A stretch of DNA of 41,196 nt from the NCBI RefSeq assembly GCF_001906585.1, contig NZ_JUJA01000096.1, positions 3,659-44,854 of the forward strand, written 5' to 3'. A model generated the notes under the pieces. It was not told where the DNA came from. It made no database searches and saw nothing but the letters and a program-made list of their open reading frames with translations. This DNA comes from Streptomyces kebangsaanensis. Its GTDB lineage: Bacteria > Actinomycetota > Actinomycetes > Streptomycetales > Streptomycetaceae. Both the position numbers and the translations under genes were made by a program. Each line of letters begins with the position of its first letter. Within the stretch, counting starts at the first letter, position 1. Positions 24,675 through 33,202 of this stretch are shown one piece after another.

Positions 24675-26117
24675 TCACTCTTGAACGTCGGTGCGACGCA
24701 CCAGGCGGTGCCCACGCAGCTGCCGGCCGCACCTGACGAGCTCGGCTTCCCAGCCGTTCTCGGTCCCGATCAGGTGCGGCCGTTCATACAACCCCGCCCG
24801 CATCTCAGACTCGGTCAACCGCCGATACCGCGGCACGTCCGGATCATCCGGCGCCAGAAACTCATGCTTGCGGTGCAGCAGCGGCCGGTTGGTCGAGCTC
24901 TCATAAGAGAGATGGGATGCCTGAAGCGTCTGCAGGTCCACCATGTAGGAGGACCTGATCCGCGGATGTGGGTCTTTGTCAAAGTCCGGGTAGTCCAGCC
25001 ACGACACGGCCCGCCCCTGATGCTTGAGCTTCGCCACCGTCCACTGCTCCGGGCGACCCGCAGCGATCGATGCGCAGTGCTCGTACAAGCGCAACACCGT
25101 CGGGATCCGCTCCAGCGCGCGCCGATGCACATACAGCGCCGTCGGGGTCACCTTGCCCGCAACAGAGGCACTCATAGCATTGCGCACATAGCCGTCGTCA
25201 CGGAGCTTGAACAATAGTCGGTCAGCCCGCTGGCACGCCTCCTTGTAGGAGCTGAAGAACGTGCGCACGTCCTGCTGCAGGCCCACCGGCAGACTCCCAA
25301 ACGGCCCCCGACCGTTGAACAGCTCCACCGCCAGATAGAGCAATGTGTTCAGCGTCGAACGCTTAGCCCCTGCTGCAGCCCGCTCAGGATCAGCGCCCTC
25401 CCGCACCAGGCGCTTCACCTCGCCGGGCCGCAGATGAGCCAACAGCTCCGCAACGGTCCGCGGCATCTCCTCGATACCCGGCGCCCGCCCCCTACGCTCA
25501 AAGAAGTCCACCACGGCACTGACCGCTGAAGCAGTGTCCTCGGAAGCAAGCCACTCGGCATCCGGGATCACACGCTGCGCCAGATAGCTCAGGCGGGCAC
25601 CCTCGTCTCGGAACGCGTAGACGACCCCGGGCGCAGCCGCCACCACCCGTGCGCCGGTCACCTGCTCCACGTACTCTCGCAGCTCACTCGCGGCATACAG
25701 ATGCTGGAACGTCTGCCGGCTCGTCAGCAAACCGTCACCGAACTCCTGACCGCGGACCTTCGACTTCTCCCATGTCAGCCGGGCTGAGACAACCAGCAGC
25801 GTCGAGGTCAGCTCCCACGCCCGCTCCAAGGTCTGCCGACGCTCTATCGGATCCTCGATCACGTTCAGCACGTAGGTCAGCAACACCACGTCGCTGGTGA
25901 CCAGTTGCGTGTCGGATCGGTAATACGGATCCCATCCCACCACCTGGCAGTCCAGCTGCTGCAAAGCTCTGACATCGTCACCACGACCACAGCCGTAGTC
26001 GAGGATCGCCCGCTCCGGTATCAACTGACGATCCGCCAATGCCTGACGCGCGGGCACCGACAACGTCATCCGCCCGATCGCCGTCCGGCGACGCTCACTA
26101 CCCCACATCTGCTGCAT
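24675..26117 (-). CDS. DNA phosphorothioation-associated putative methyltransferase
   Basis: 480 residues from the ATG at 26117; the frame is open to 26183 but the extra part looks non-coding. RTAIGRMTLS near the N-terminus, then the SAM-binding ILDYGCGRGDDVRAL near 38-52 and GWDPYY near 61, are features of the family named for its link to dnd genes. The 300-residue C-terminal part is conserved in that family but has no assigned fold that I know of. It faces dndA with no intergenic base, so the transcripts must overlap or share a termination zone. The substrate is unknown; DNA, RNA or a Dnd protein are all possible. Confidence 0.9.
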   Translation of the reverse strand: MQQMWGSERRRTAIGRMTLSVPARQALADRQLIPERAILDYGCGRGDDVRALQQLDCQVVGWDPYYRSDTQLVTSDVVLLTYVLNVIEDPIERRQTLERAWELTSTLLVVSARLTWEKSKVRGQEFGDGLLTSRQTFQHLYAASELREYVEQVTGARVVAAAPGVVYAFRDEGARLSYLAQRVIPDAEWLASEDTASAVSAVVDFFERRGRAPGIEEMPRTVAELLAHLRPGEVKRLVREGADPERAAAGAKRSTLNTLLYLAVELFNGRGPFGSLPVGLQQDVRTFFSSYKEACQRADRLLFKLRDDGYVRNAMSASVAGKVTPTALYVHRRALERIPTVLRLYEHCASIAAGRPEQWTVAKLKHQGRAVSWLDYPDFDKDPHPRIRSSYMVDLQTLQASHLSYESSTNRPLLHRKHEFLAPDDPDVPRYRRLTESEMRAGLYERPHLIGTENGWEAELVRCGRQLRGHRLVRRTDVQE

Positions 26118-26219
26118 ACGGACACCTGCATCCAGGCAACGACACCACCAGCAGGGTAGAAGATGCCCGCCCAGCACGCTCACGCAACGACGAACACGGC
26201 CAAGAGTCAGCAGGCACCG

Positions 26220-26876
26220 TCACGTGTCGCATCCACTGGCCGTGTGCTCCCAGATAATGATGTCTGCCGCTCGAAGAATGCTGAGAGGCCTCTCGTCAGG
26301 CGTGCGGATGGGGGCGATGAGGTCTTTGATCCACTCCTGCTGACGGCGTAGGTCTGCTTGCAGGAGCGGCCACAAGCGGCGAGGGGTGTCCTTATAGGCT
26401 CCGAAAACTGGCTTTTCCCCGAGGTAGAACTGGTAGATGCTGCTGTCGAAAATCGGCACTAGGTTAGGCCGCTTGCGGTGGAGGATCTTGGTGACGGCAA
26501 CGGCCTTGAAGCCCGGCAGTCCCGTACCACTGGCTTCCCCTGTAGCGACCAGAGCTCGATCGACCAGGGACCAGGGCCCCGTGGACGTATCTAGCGTCAC
26601 GTCCAAGAAGTCCGCTGTCGCACATGCTCTGTCGGCAAGCACCGCTTCCATGGCCTGTAAAACTTCAGCCCCTGGACCGTCAGGGCGGAACAACGGAACT
26701 ACCTGCTTGTAGCCAATGCGAACGCTCAGCAAGGCCGGCGCCAGACAGTCCAACGGGCTCAATCGTTCCGGATCGCCCTGCCAGTCATACGTACGGAAGG
26801 CTCTGGGGCCCCGAGGATCTGTGTAGGTTTGAAGGTGCCTCTCCGCACAACCACGCAGTGTTCCGACGGTCTTCAC
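26220..26876 (-). CDS. DUF6308-like hypothetical protein
   Basis: 218 residues from a GTG at 26876 with a strong RBS (GGGGAGGGA, 4 nt spacing); an upstream in-frame extension to 26951 lacks such a site. Recognisable parts are FRTYDWQGDPERLSPLDCLAPALLS-type N-terminal sequence and a later HRKRPNLVPIFDSSIYQFY stretch, which I associate with the DUF6308 family of actinobacterial proteins. No catalytic motif, signal peptide or membrane segment is visible. It follows the methyltransferase start by about 100 bp in the same direction and could be part of the island or of older chromosome. Function unknown. Confidence 0.75.
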   Translation of the reverse strand: MKTVGTLRGCAERHLQTYTDPRGPRAFRTYDWQGDPERLSPLDCLAPALLSVRIGYKQVVPLFRPDGPGAEVLQAMEAVLADRACATADFLDVTLDTSTGPWSLVDRALVATGEASGTGLPGFKAVAVTKILHRKRPNLVPIFDSSIYQFYLGEKPVFGAYKDTPRRLWPLLQADLRRQQEWIKDLIAPIRTPDERPLSILRAADIIIWEHTASGCDT

Positions 26877-26925
26877 GTAATCCCTCCCCGTGCTCTCTCG
26901 ATGATTTGTACGGCAACGCCCAGCC

Positions 26926-27120
26926 GTGACCAGAGCAATGCTCATGCGCATGCTACGAGCTGTGGACTACGTGACAAACCGGCGCCTGGAGGTCGCCTAC
27001 CACCGGGAGGGCTGGCTGGTCGGCGCCCTCACCATCGGCCGAACGGCCCGGCTGGCGGCGTACTGGACGGCGCTGCGCGCACACAGGGAACCGACGCAGG
27101 AGCCGGCGCCGATGGCCTGA
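26926..27120 (+). CDS. Small hypothetical protein or gene remnant
   Basis: A 64-codon plus-strand frame (VTNRRLEVAYHREGWLVGAL, then TARLAAYWTALRAHRE) with strongly GC-biased third positions, which argues for real coding sequence. The start could be the GTG at 26926 or ATGs at 26941-26953; no clear RBS precedes any. It is divergent from the DUF6308-like gene. No family was recognised. It may be the end of a longer, decayed gene. Confidence 0.5.
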   Translation: MTRAMLMRMLRAVDYVTNRRLEVAYHREGWLVGALTIGRTARLAAYWTALRAHREPTQEPAPMA

Positions 27121-27473
27121 TCCGAGCCGAGCGGGTTCGTACCAACATCCCCTGGGTACGGGCCCGCTTTCTGCACGGAAGCTGAACGGAAAATCGACAT
27201 GCTCAGCCAGGCAGGCGGCAGCATCCGTTTGCGAAGCGGAACGGATGTCGCGGATGGGCGGATGGTGTCAGGTCGTGGAAGTGAGGGTGACCTGGTGGCC
27301 GAGGGGCTGGAGCTGGCGGACGTTAGGGGAGGCCGATCCGTAGACGCATAGCGCGAGCTTCCTCCGGCCTCGAAGACGTGAAGGAGACGGACTAGTTGTT
27401 GCGGGACAGGACATCGGTGACACATTTGCGCAGCGCAAGTCCTGTGGTGGCTCGCGCGCGGTACGCTGCGCAT
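27121..27473. other. Intergenic region with an inverted repeat
   Basis: No gene supported. CATCCGTT (27222-27229) and AACGGATG (27240-27247) form an 8-bp inverted repeat with a 10-bp loop that could terminate the small plus-strand ORF. TTGCGC-A-GCGCAA at about 27425-27437 is another short dyad. Either could belong to a transfer or replication region, but nothing else supports that. Confidence 0.4.
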
Positions 27474-27507
27474 GTGACCCCGCGATATCCCCCGTTCGCG
27501 GGGTCAC
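27474..27507 (-). terminator. Terminator hairpin after the first DUF317-type gene
   Basis: Perfect 11-bp arms (27474-27484 and 27497-27507) around a 12-base loop, about 40 bp past the stop at 27547. It fits the end of the long minus-strand transcript of the conjugative-element genes. Confidence 0.7.
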
Positions 27508-27546
27508 GTGCGTGTCCGCGAGCCGGGGCTGCTGGGATGTCAGCGG

Positions 27547-28914
27547 TCAGCGGTGTGGGCTCGGCTGCGTTCTGGGGACGGCCGGAGCGACTGTGGGCGG
27601 TGCGGTGGTGAGCTGAGGACGCTGCTGCCGTGGGGCGGGCATGCGCTGGCGGGTGCCGGTGCCGTGGGCGAGTTCCTCGGTCAGCCGGGCGATCATCGGG
27701 GCGGGCGTGTACGGCGAGGCGTGGATGGCCCAGGCGGGGTGGTCGATGCTGGGCCCGGCCCACAGGGTCCAGGTGGCGAGAGTGCTGTGCGGGCTCTGGG
27801 CGGCGAAGGCGTCGAACTGGACGCCTGCGTCGCCCTGGGCGGTCTCCCAGCAGATCCAGCGCCCGTCCACGGTGTGCCGCCAGCCGGCGTCGGTGAGGGC
27901 GCGGGTGGCCTGGGTGACGGTCTTCTCCGTGATGGGGCTCTTGATCGCCGTCTCCCATGCGTCCCCTTCCGCGAGGCTGTCCAGCAGGGTCTGGAGCACA
28001 GGGGCGGGCGTGGCGCCGGTGAGGGTGAGGTGCCACATGCGGTCGGAGACGGGGGTCTCGTAGGCGGCCACGGTCCAGGCGGTCTCGCGGGGGTGGGCTT
28101 CGTGGATGCGCTCGATGCGCAGGGTCTGGGATTCGTGGATCGCGTGGGTGGTGTCGTCGGACCAGGTCCGCCACTTCTCCCAGTCGCCGTGGGTGTTGAG
28201 GAACTGGTCGAGGGCGGCGTCGTGGTTGCCGGGGTCTGCGGTGTAGGCCGGGACGGTTTCCGGCTCCGGGGTGGCCGGTTCGGGCTCGGGTGTTGTGGTG
28301 AGCGAGGTGCGGGCTTCGGCTGCCTGGCGCTCGGTGTCGGTCGTCGGTGCGGGGCCGGGGCGCATCGTGTCTTCGTGGGCGCGTTCGAAGGACATCAGGG
28401 CCTGGGCGGGTGAGTCGAAGGTGTCGGCGATCTGGCGCAGGTGGTTCTCGCCGTGGAGGTGGACGCTTTTGCCGCTGTCGAGGTAGGTGCCGACCGCGAC
28501 GGTGGTGTGGCCGTCTTCGGCGTGGGCGTGGATGAGGAGCCGTCCGTGGCGGATGTCGTCGTAGATCTTCTGGGCTTCGTTGGAGATCTCGCGGACCTCC
28601 TCCCGTGTGCACCAGGGCATGGGGTGGTTGGCCCATTCCCATTCTTCGTCGATCGCTCCGCGTAGCCGGGGGGTGATCTCTGTGGTGATGCCCTGGGAGG
28701 TGAGGGCCTGGGCGGCTTTCTCGGCCCAGTGGGGCTCCTCGTGGTCGATGCGGGCCATGACCAGGGTGTGTTCGTCGAGGGGTTCGAAGCCGTAGGCGGT
28801 CAGCACGCTGCGGGCCAGGTCCTGGTTGGTGCCGGTGAGGACGGCGGTCACGGCGCTGGGGTGCGTGGGGTGGATATCGAGGCGGACGTGGGCGTCGGCA
28901 ACAGGCGGCGTCAC
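27547..28914 (-). CDS. DUF317-type hypothetical protein
   Basis: 455 residues from a GTG at 28914; a GTG at 28965 is in frame but lies inside a hairpin. The C-terminal part (WTLWAGPSIDHPAWAIHASP, then YTPAPMIARLTEELAHG) resembles the DUF317 repeat found in streptomycete mobile elements, as does the central WRTWSDDTTHAIHESQTLRI. The N-terminal 200 residues contain segments such as VRLDIHPTHPSAVTAVLTGT that occur in other element-encoded proteins. There is no catalytic motif or membrane segment. It is the last gene of the run. Role unknown; its relatives cluster with transfer genes. Confidence 0.75.
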   Translation of the reverse strand: MTPPVADAHVRLDIHPTHPSAVTAVLTGTNQDLARSVLTAYGFEPLDEHTLVMARIDHEEPHWAEKAAQALTSQGITTEITPRLRGAIDEEWEWANHPMPWCTREEVREISNEAQKIYDDIRHGRLLIHAHAEDGHTTVAVGTYLDSGKSVHLHGENHLRQIADTFDSPAQALMSFERAHEDTMRPGPAPTTDTERQAAEARTSLTTTPEPEPATPEPETVPAYTADPGNHDAALDQFLNTHGDWEKWRTWSDDTTHAIHESQTLRIERIHEAHPRETAWTVAAYETPVSDRMWHLTLTGATPAPVLQTLLDSLAEGDAWETAIKSPITEKTVTQATRALTDAGWRHTVDGRWICWETAQGDAGVQFDAFAAQSPHSTLATWTLWAGPSIDHPAWAIHASPYTPAPMIARLTEELAHGTGTRQRMPAPRQQRPQLTTAPPTVAPAVPRTQPSPHR

Positions 28915-28933
28915 GGAGTTGGCGCTCTCTTCT

Positions 28934-28969
28934 GCCGGTGGCCGGGCCGTCGGGGGTCCGGCCACCGGC
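28934..28969 (-). terminator. Intergenic hairpin
   Basis: Perfect 12-bp arms (28934-28945 and 28958-28969) around a 12-base loop between two co-directional genes. It probably attenuates read-through. It also argues against the upstream start (28965) for the following gene. Confidence 0.65.
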
Positions 28970-28977
28970 GGTCGGGG

Positions 28978-30102
28978 TCAGCGGGAGATGCGGGTGGTAG
29001 GCGGCGTGGCGGTGCGTGGCGGCCCGGCTCGGGGCGGAGTCGCGGCCCTGGTGCGCGTGGGACGGCTGCCAGGGGGTGTCGGCGAGGTGGCGTGGTCCCA
29101 GCGGGTACGGAGCGCGTTGAGGTCGGCCAGGGCGCGGCGGCTGCCGATGACGAGCTGGTACGGGGTGGTCGCCGGGTCGTCGGTGTATGCCTCGATGCGG
29201 CGACCGGTCTCGTGGGCGGTCGTCAGGAGGGAGCGTTGGAGGATGCGCTCGCCCCAGTACTGCGGGGAACCTGCCGTTGCCGTGAGGAGGTTGAGCAGGC
29301 CGGCCGGCTCGACTCCGGCGGTGAGCAGGCCCCGCTGCTGGGCCTCCCACAGGACTGTGACCGGATCGACGGGAGCGCCGCGTCGGGTCAGGGCGGTCAG
29401 GCACTGCCACAGGCCGGCGTGTAGAGGGTGGGTGAAGTCCTGGACGGTCAGCCACCGCATTTGCGCGGTTTCAGCGGGGTGGGCGGTCGCGGTCGCGAGC
29501 AGGAACCGCTCCTCGTCGACCGCTTCGTCGTCGGCGTCCTGCGCCTGGGGCGGCGGTGGCGCGGGTGTGCGAGGCAGGGAGCCGGGATGTGGGGGGAACC
29601 GCGCGGCGAGATCGGCAAGGCAGGCCGTAAGCGCGTCGGCTGCGGCGAGAGTCGCTGCCACGGGTTGGGAGAGGGTGGCGTCCGTCGCGGTCTGGGTGAG
29701 GTGGTGGGCGTGGTGTTCCAGGGTGCGGCGGGCGTGATCGGTCTCGATCATCCGTGCGTACGCGGACGCGTGGCTGGGCGAGGGGCAGTTTTGGATCAGC
29801 GTGTGCAGGTAGGAGGCGGTCAGTCCTCGGGTGTGCTCGCGTGCGGTGGCGAGGGCCTCGTCGAGCCACTTGGTGTTCTTGGCGTGTTGGGCCGGGTCGG
29901 GGGCTGCCAGGGTGCGGATTGCGGTGAACAGGGCGCGATGCGCGGGGTGGGAGAACGCGTCGGGCTCGATCTCGGTGGTGTCGTTCAGGTGGTGAGGTTG
30001 AAGGAGAAGGGCGCCGAGGAGAGCCTGTTCGGCGTAGTACACCGGTTGCGGCGGATGAGTGTCGGGGTGGTCGTCCTCGTCGGGGTCGGTGGTGCGGGGC
30101 AT
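28978..30102 (-). CDS. DnaB-like helicase N-terminal-domain protein without an ATPase domain
   Basis: 374 residues from an ATG at 30102 that overlaps the preceding stop (TGATG). Two copies of a DnaB N-terminal-like fold are visible: YYAEQALLGALLLQPHHL near 22, with FSHPAHRALFTAIRTL, and a second near 200 with EERFLLATATAHPAE and FTHPLHAGLWQCLTAL. There is no RecA-like helicase domain and no Walker A. In DnaB this domain mediates hexamer assembly and primase contact, so the protein could modulate host replication or serve as a loader for the element. The C-terminus is Pro/Thr/Arg-rich and probably disordered. Confidence 0.78.
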   Translation of the reverse strand: MPRTTDPDEDDHPDTHPPQPVYYAEQALLGALLLQPHHLNDTTEIEPDAFSHPAHRALFTAIRTLAAPDPAQHAKNTKWLDEALATAREHTRGLTASYLHTLIQNCPSPSHASAYARMIETDHARRTLEHHAHHLTQTATDATLSQPVAATLAAADALTACLADLAARFPPHPGSLPRTPAPPPPQAQDADDEAVDEERFLLATATAHPAETAQMRWLTVQDFTHPLHAGLWQCLTALTRRGAPVDPVTVLWEAQQRGLLTAGVEPAGLLNLLTATAGSPQYWGERILQRSLLTTAHETGRRIEAYTDDPATTPYQLVIGSRRALADLNALRTRWDHATSPTPPGSRPTRTRAATPPRAGPPRTATPPTTRISR

Positions 30103-31376
30103 CAGGAAGCCAGGGTGAAGTCGTCGGGGTTGAGGGGCACGCGCAGGTGCGGTGCGAGGAGGTGGGCGGCGAGCAGCGGGGGGACGGCGTTGCCGATCTG
30201 GGAGAACTGCTGGCCCTTGTTGCCCTGCCAGGGGTAGTTGGCGGGGAAGCTCTGCAGAATGCCGGCCTCCGGGGCGGTGATCCGGATGGGGTCGGGCGTG
30301 GGATGGGCTTCCTCGTGCGGTGGGGCGCTGGCGGGCTCGGCGATCCAGGTGCACTCGTTGGCGCGGTGTCCGAAGAACAGTGTTCCTGCCGGCTCGGTCG
30401 CTGGCCGGACGGTGGCGTTGGCCTGGTTGTTGCTGCGCAGGGACCACTTCCAGTGGGTGGCCTTGCTGGTGAACGTGGGCGCCGGCGCGTGGGCGGGAGT
30501 GGCGGCGCGTGCACCGTGCTGGGCGGTCCGGCCCGCACCGCGGGTCTGGGGTTCGAGCACCACGTGTGCGCCGGCGTGCTGGGGCTGCCAGTGGCCGCGG
30601 TCGCGAGCGTGGGCGAGAGTCTGGCGGGAACCGGAGGGGAACGGTTCGGGCCCGCCCCCGGGGCCGCCGCCGGCGCAGACCGTTGGGACGGGGCGGTCGG
30701 TTGCGCCCCAGCCCAGAGCCTCCGCCATGCTGACCCAGCAGGCGCGGCCCGGCCCGAACAGCGACTCGGGTTCTGCCTCTCGGGCGTGGGTCGGCGGGGG
30801 CGGCTCGGCGGTGCGGACGCGGGAGGCGAGCAGGATCGCCCGCCGCCGTGTCTGCGGCACCCCGTAGTCGGCGGCGTTGAGGATGCCGGTCCATACGGAG
30901 AAGCCCCAGGACCGCAGCACGGCCGCGTACTGCTTCCACAGGGGCAGAACGTCCGGCACCTCCTCCATGGCGACCCATTCCGGCTCTCCGGCGAGGTTCA
31001 GGGCGTGGAGGTAGCGCATCGGTTCGGCCGCGAGAAGCGAGCGATCGTCCTGGCAGGCGGCAAGGAGCCGGTCACGTGTGTCTCGGCCGGAGGCGAGGTC
31101 GGCGACCGCCTCGTGCACGAGCGGCTGGTCCACCAGGCCGAGGCGCTTGCCGGCCATCGACCACGCCTGGCACGGCGGACTCGCGATCAGTCCCCGTGTC
31201 CGGCCGACCCATGGCCACGTCGGGTACAGGGCCACGTCGGTCCGGATGGTCAACTGGCCAGCGGCGGCGCGGGTCTTGCAGGCCCATTCGTCCCACTCCA
31301 GGCCGATGTCGCGTGCGCCGAGCACGGTCAGGGCGTGACTCCAGCCGCCTGGTCCCGCGAAGAGGTCGAGGATCAA
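30102..31376 (-). CDS. DNA (cytosine-5-)-methyltransferase
   Basis: 424 residues from a TTG at 31376 that overlaps the stop of the coupling-protein gene; no ATG or GTG is nearby in frame. Motif I LDLFAGPGGWS is near 4-13, the catalytic PPCQ has Cys near 69, motif VI MEEVP near 137, motif VIII QTRRRA near 175 and motif X GNAVPP near the C-terminus. This is a Dcm-type C5 methyltransferase. No restriction partner is adjacent, so it is likely a solitary enzyme that marks the element's DNA, perhaps against restriction in new hosts. It is tightly coupled to the flanking transfer and replication genes. The region before motif X is long and Gly/Pro/Ala-rich. Confidence 0.93.
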   Translation of the reverse strand: MILDLFAGPGGWSHALTVLGARDIGLEWDEWACKTRAAAGQLTIRTDVALYPTWPWVGRTRGLIASPPCQAWSMAGKRLGLVDQPLVHEAVADLASGRDTRDRLLAACQDDRSLLAAEPMRYLHALNLAGEPEWVAMEEVPDVLPLWKQYAAVLRSWGFSVWTGILNAADYGVPQTRRRAILLASRVRTAEPPPPTHAREAEPESLFGPGRACWVSMAEALGWGATDRPVPTVCAGGGPGGGPEPFPSGSRQTLAHARDRGHWQPQHAGAHVVLEPQTRGAGRTAQHGARAATPAHAPAPTFTSKATHWKWSLRSNNQANATVRPATEPAGTLFFGHRANECTWIAEPASAPPHEEAHPTPDPIRITAPEAGILQSFPANYPWQGNKGQQFSQIGNAVPPLLAAHLLAPHLRVPLNPDDFTLAS

Positions 31377-33160
31377 GAGGCCAGCCCGAAGTCGTCCTGT
31401 GCGGGGGTGTGCTTGGCGACGGCGCGGGCGGTGATGGCCTTCGAGGCGCGGGCGGAGGCCGCGGACAGTTCGTCGGCGCCGGGCTCCAGGTACCAGGGGC
31501 GCAGGTCGAGCATGGCGGCGCGCATGCCGGTGGCGAAGCACAGGGCGGTGCCCTTGGGCAGGGCGCGGATCGCGTCGGCGGGCAGGATCCGCTCCTGCCG
31601 CATCGACACCGAGGTCGACCTGCCGGACTCGGAGTGGGAGGTGGAGGTGGTCTCGACGTCGTGGTCGCCGATCAACCGGGACAGCTTGTCGGCGAAGTCC
31701 GGGTCGTCGATGCCGGAGCCGATGACCTTCACGGTGGAGGCCGACCACATGGCGTCCATGCCCGCGTCTCCCCAGACCTTCTGGCCCTGGCGGTAGGACT
31801 GCAGGATGGTGATCGGGATGATCCCGCGGCTGCCGAGGTGGGAGTACAGATCCGGCAGGTCGGAGATCTTGCAGACGTTGGCGGCCTCGTCGAGGATCGC
31901 CAGCATCGGCGGGTCGAGGCGCCCGCCGACGCGCTCGGCCTGGGCGGTCGCGGCCCGCATCACGGAGTCCGCGCACGCCGCGATCAGCGCGCTCGCTCCG
32001 CCTCCGCCGTCCTTGCTCAACAGGTAGAGCGTGTCGGTGGAGGTGACGAACTGCGACGGGCGGAACTCGGGGACGTCCTTCTGCGGGGTGACCCAGGCGG
32101 CGATCTCGGAGTTCAGCAGGGCGGCGGCGTACTGGCGGGCGGTCTCGTAGATGCCGTCGCGGGTCTCGGGCGGGCCCTCGACGGTGCCCTTGAGCTGGGC
32201 GGCGACGGCGGTGAAGCCGTGGTCGCGGAGGATGTCCAGCGGGGTGCGGTCGGCGGGGAAGGCGAGCCACTGCATGACGTCGGTGATGGGCCGGTCATCG
32301 AGCGCGGCGGCGAGGAAGAGCTGCGACAGGATGTTGGATCCGGCCTTCGACCAGAAGTCGCCCTGCTGGGAGGCGTCCACGCTCGCGGCGAGGAAGTGCC
32401 CGGCCAGGCGGCCGGCACCGTCCAGCGTCTTGGCGTCCGCGAGGGGGTTCCACCACATCTCGCGGGCGGCGTGGGCGATCTGCTGCGGGTCCATCGACCA
32501 CACCCGCCCCACCGCGGCCCGGGCGTCGATGGTCGCGGTGTACGCGTCGCCCGCCGCCTTGTTCGAGGTCAGCAGGACCGGGCCGGGCGCGTTGAGGATC
32601 GAGGGGACCGCCAGCGACGTGGTCTTGCCGGAGCGCGGAGCCATGATCGCGACGGCGACGTCCTCGTACCCCATGCGGACCTCGTGCTTCGTGCCCTGCA
32701 GGTTGCCCAGGAGGACGCCGGTGTCACGGGCGTCGATGCGCTTGGCGGTCTTCAGGCTCGGCCGCAGGGAGCGGGCCTTGTCGGTGATGGCCTTGGCCAT
32801 CAGCGGCTCGATGTCCCGGGGCTTGGCCATGCCGGCGATCTTCTTCTTCCGTCCTCCACTGGTCTTGTGGCGCGACCACAGGACGCCGCCTGCGGCGGCG
32901 AGCGCGAGCAGCGCGGCGACGGGGACGATGCGGGCCCCAATGAGCAGGGATGTTTCGCCCGTGTGGGGCCAGAGCTGGTCGGGGTGGAGCAGCGCAGTGG
33001 TGGGCGCGTATGCGGCCCAGGGCCGGCCGGCCAGCCAGGCGGTGATGTTGCCGGCCAGCCACGCGAGGTGGGACAGGGGGACGACGACGGCGGCCACGCC
33101 CAGGAGGAGGCGGAAGGCGATGTCGTAGCCGTCGGAGGGCTTGTTGGTGGAAAGGGGCAA
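31373..33160 (-). CDS. VirD4/TraG-type coupling protein (conjugative DNA transfer ATPase)
   Basis: 595 residues from a TTG at 33160. Two N-terminal transmembrane segments (about 14-45 and 71-95) anchor it in the membrane. Walker A APRSGKTTS is at 174-182 and Walker B AILDEAAN at 421-428, with the ILQSYRQGQKVWG segment typical of TraG/TraD proteins. Such proteins recruit DNA to a type IV secretion apparatus. In this streptomycete type they occur with DUF317 and other small genes on integrative elements and linear plasmids. It is the clearest marker that the right half of the window is conjugative. The 4-bp overlap with the methyltransferase gene suggests co-expression. Confidence 0.92.
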   Translation of the reverse strand: MPLSTNKPSDGYDIAFRLLLGVAAVVVPLSHLAWLAGNITAWLAGRPWAAYAPTTALLHPDQLWPHTGETSLLIGARIVPVAALLALAAAGGVLWSRHKTSGGRKKKIAGMAKPRDIEPLMAKAITDKARSLRPSLKTAKRIDARDTGVLLGNLQGTKHEVRMGYEDVAVAIMAPRSGKTTSLAVPSILNAPGPVLLTSNKAAGDAYTATIDARAAVGRVWSMDPQQIAHAAREMWWNPLADAKTLDGAGRLAGHFLAASVDASQQGDFWSKAGSNILSQLFLAAALDDRPITDVMQWLAFPADRTPLDILRDHGFTAVAAQLKGTVEGPPETRDGIYETARQYAAALLNSEIAAWVTPQKDVPEFRPSQFVTSTDTLYLLSKDGGGGASALIAACADSVMRAATAQAERVGGRLDPPMLAILDEAANVCKISDLPDLYSHLGSRGIIPITILQSYRQGQKVWGDAGMDAMWSASTVKVIGSGIDDPDFADKLSRLIGDHDVETTSTSHSESGRSTSVSMRQERILPADAIRALPKGTALCFATGMRAAMLDLRPWYLEPGADELSAASARASKAITARAVAKHTPAQDDFGLAS

Positions 33161-33202
33161 GGGCGATGTGCTTCCGGGCGGGGGCGGGGCGGGAGGCGTG
33201 GG

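Noticed and set aside
27392..29455. 687-codon minus-strand frame and other long frames in 27-41 kb such as 31076-33571 and 38710-40527 on the plus strand
   Set aside because: High-GC shadows rich in Arg, Pro and Gly, without RBSs or family resemblance.
31377..32270. N-terminal extension of the C5 methyltransferase
   Set aside because: It is the shadow of the coupling-protein gene; the methyltransferase motif I lies directly after the TTG at 31376.
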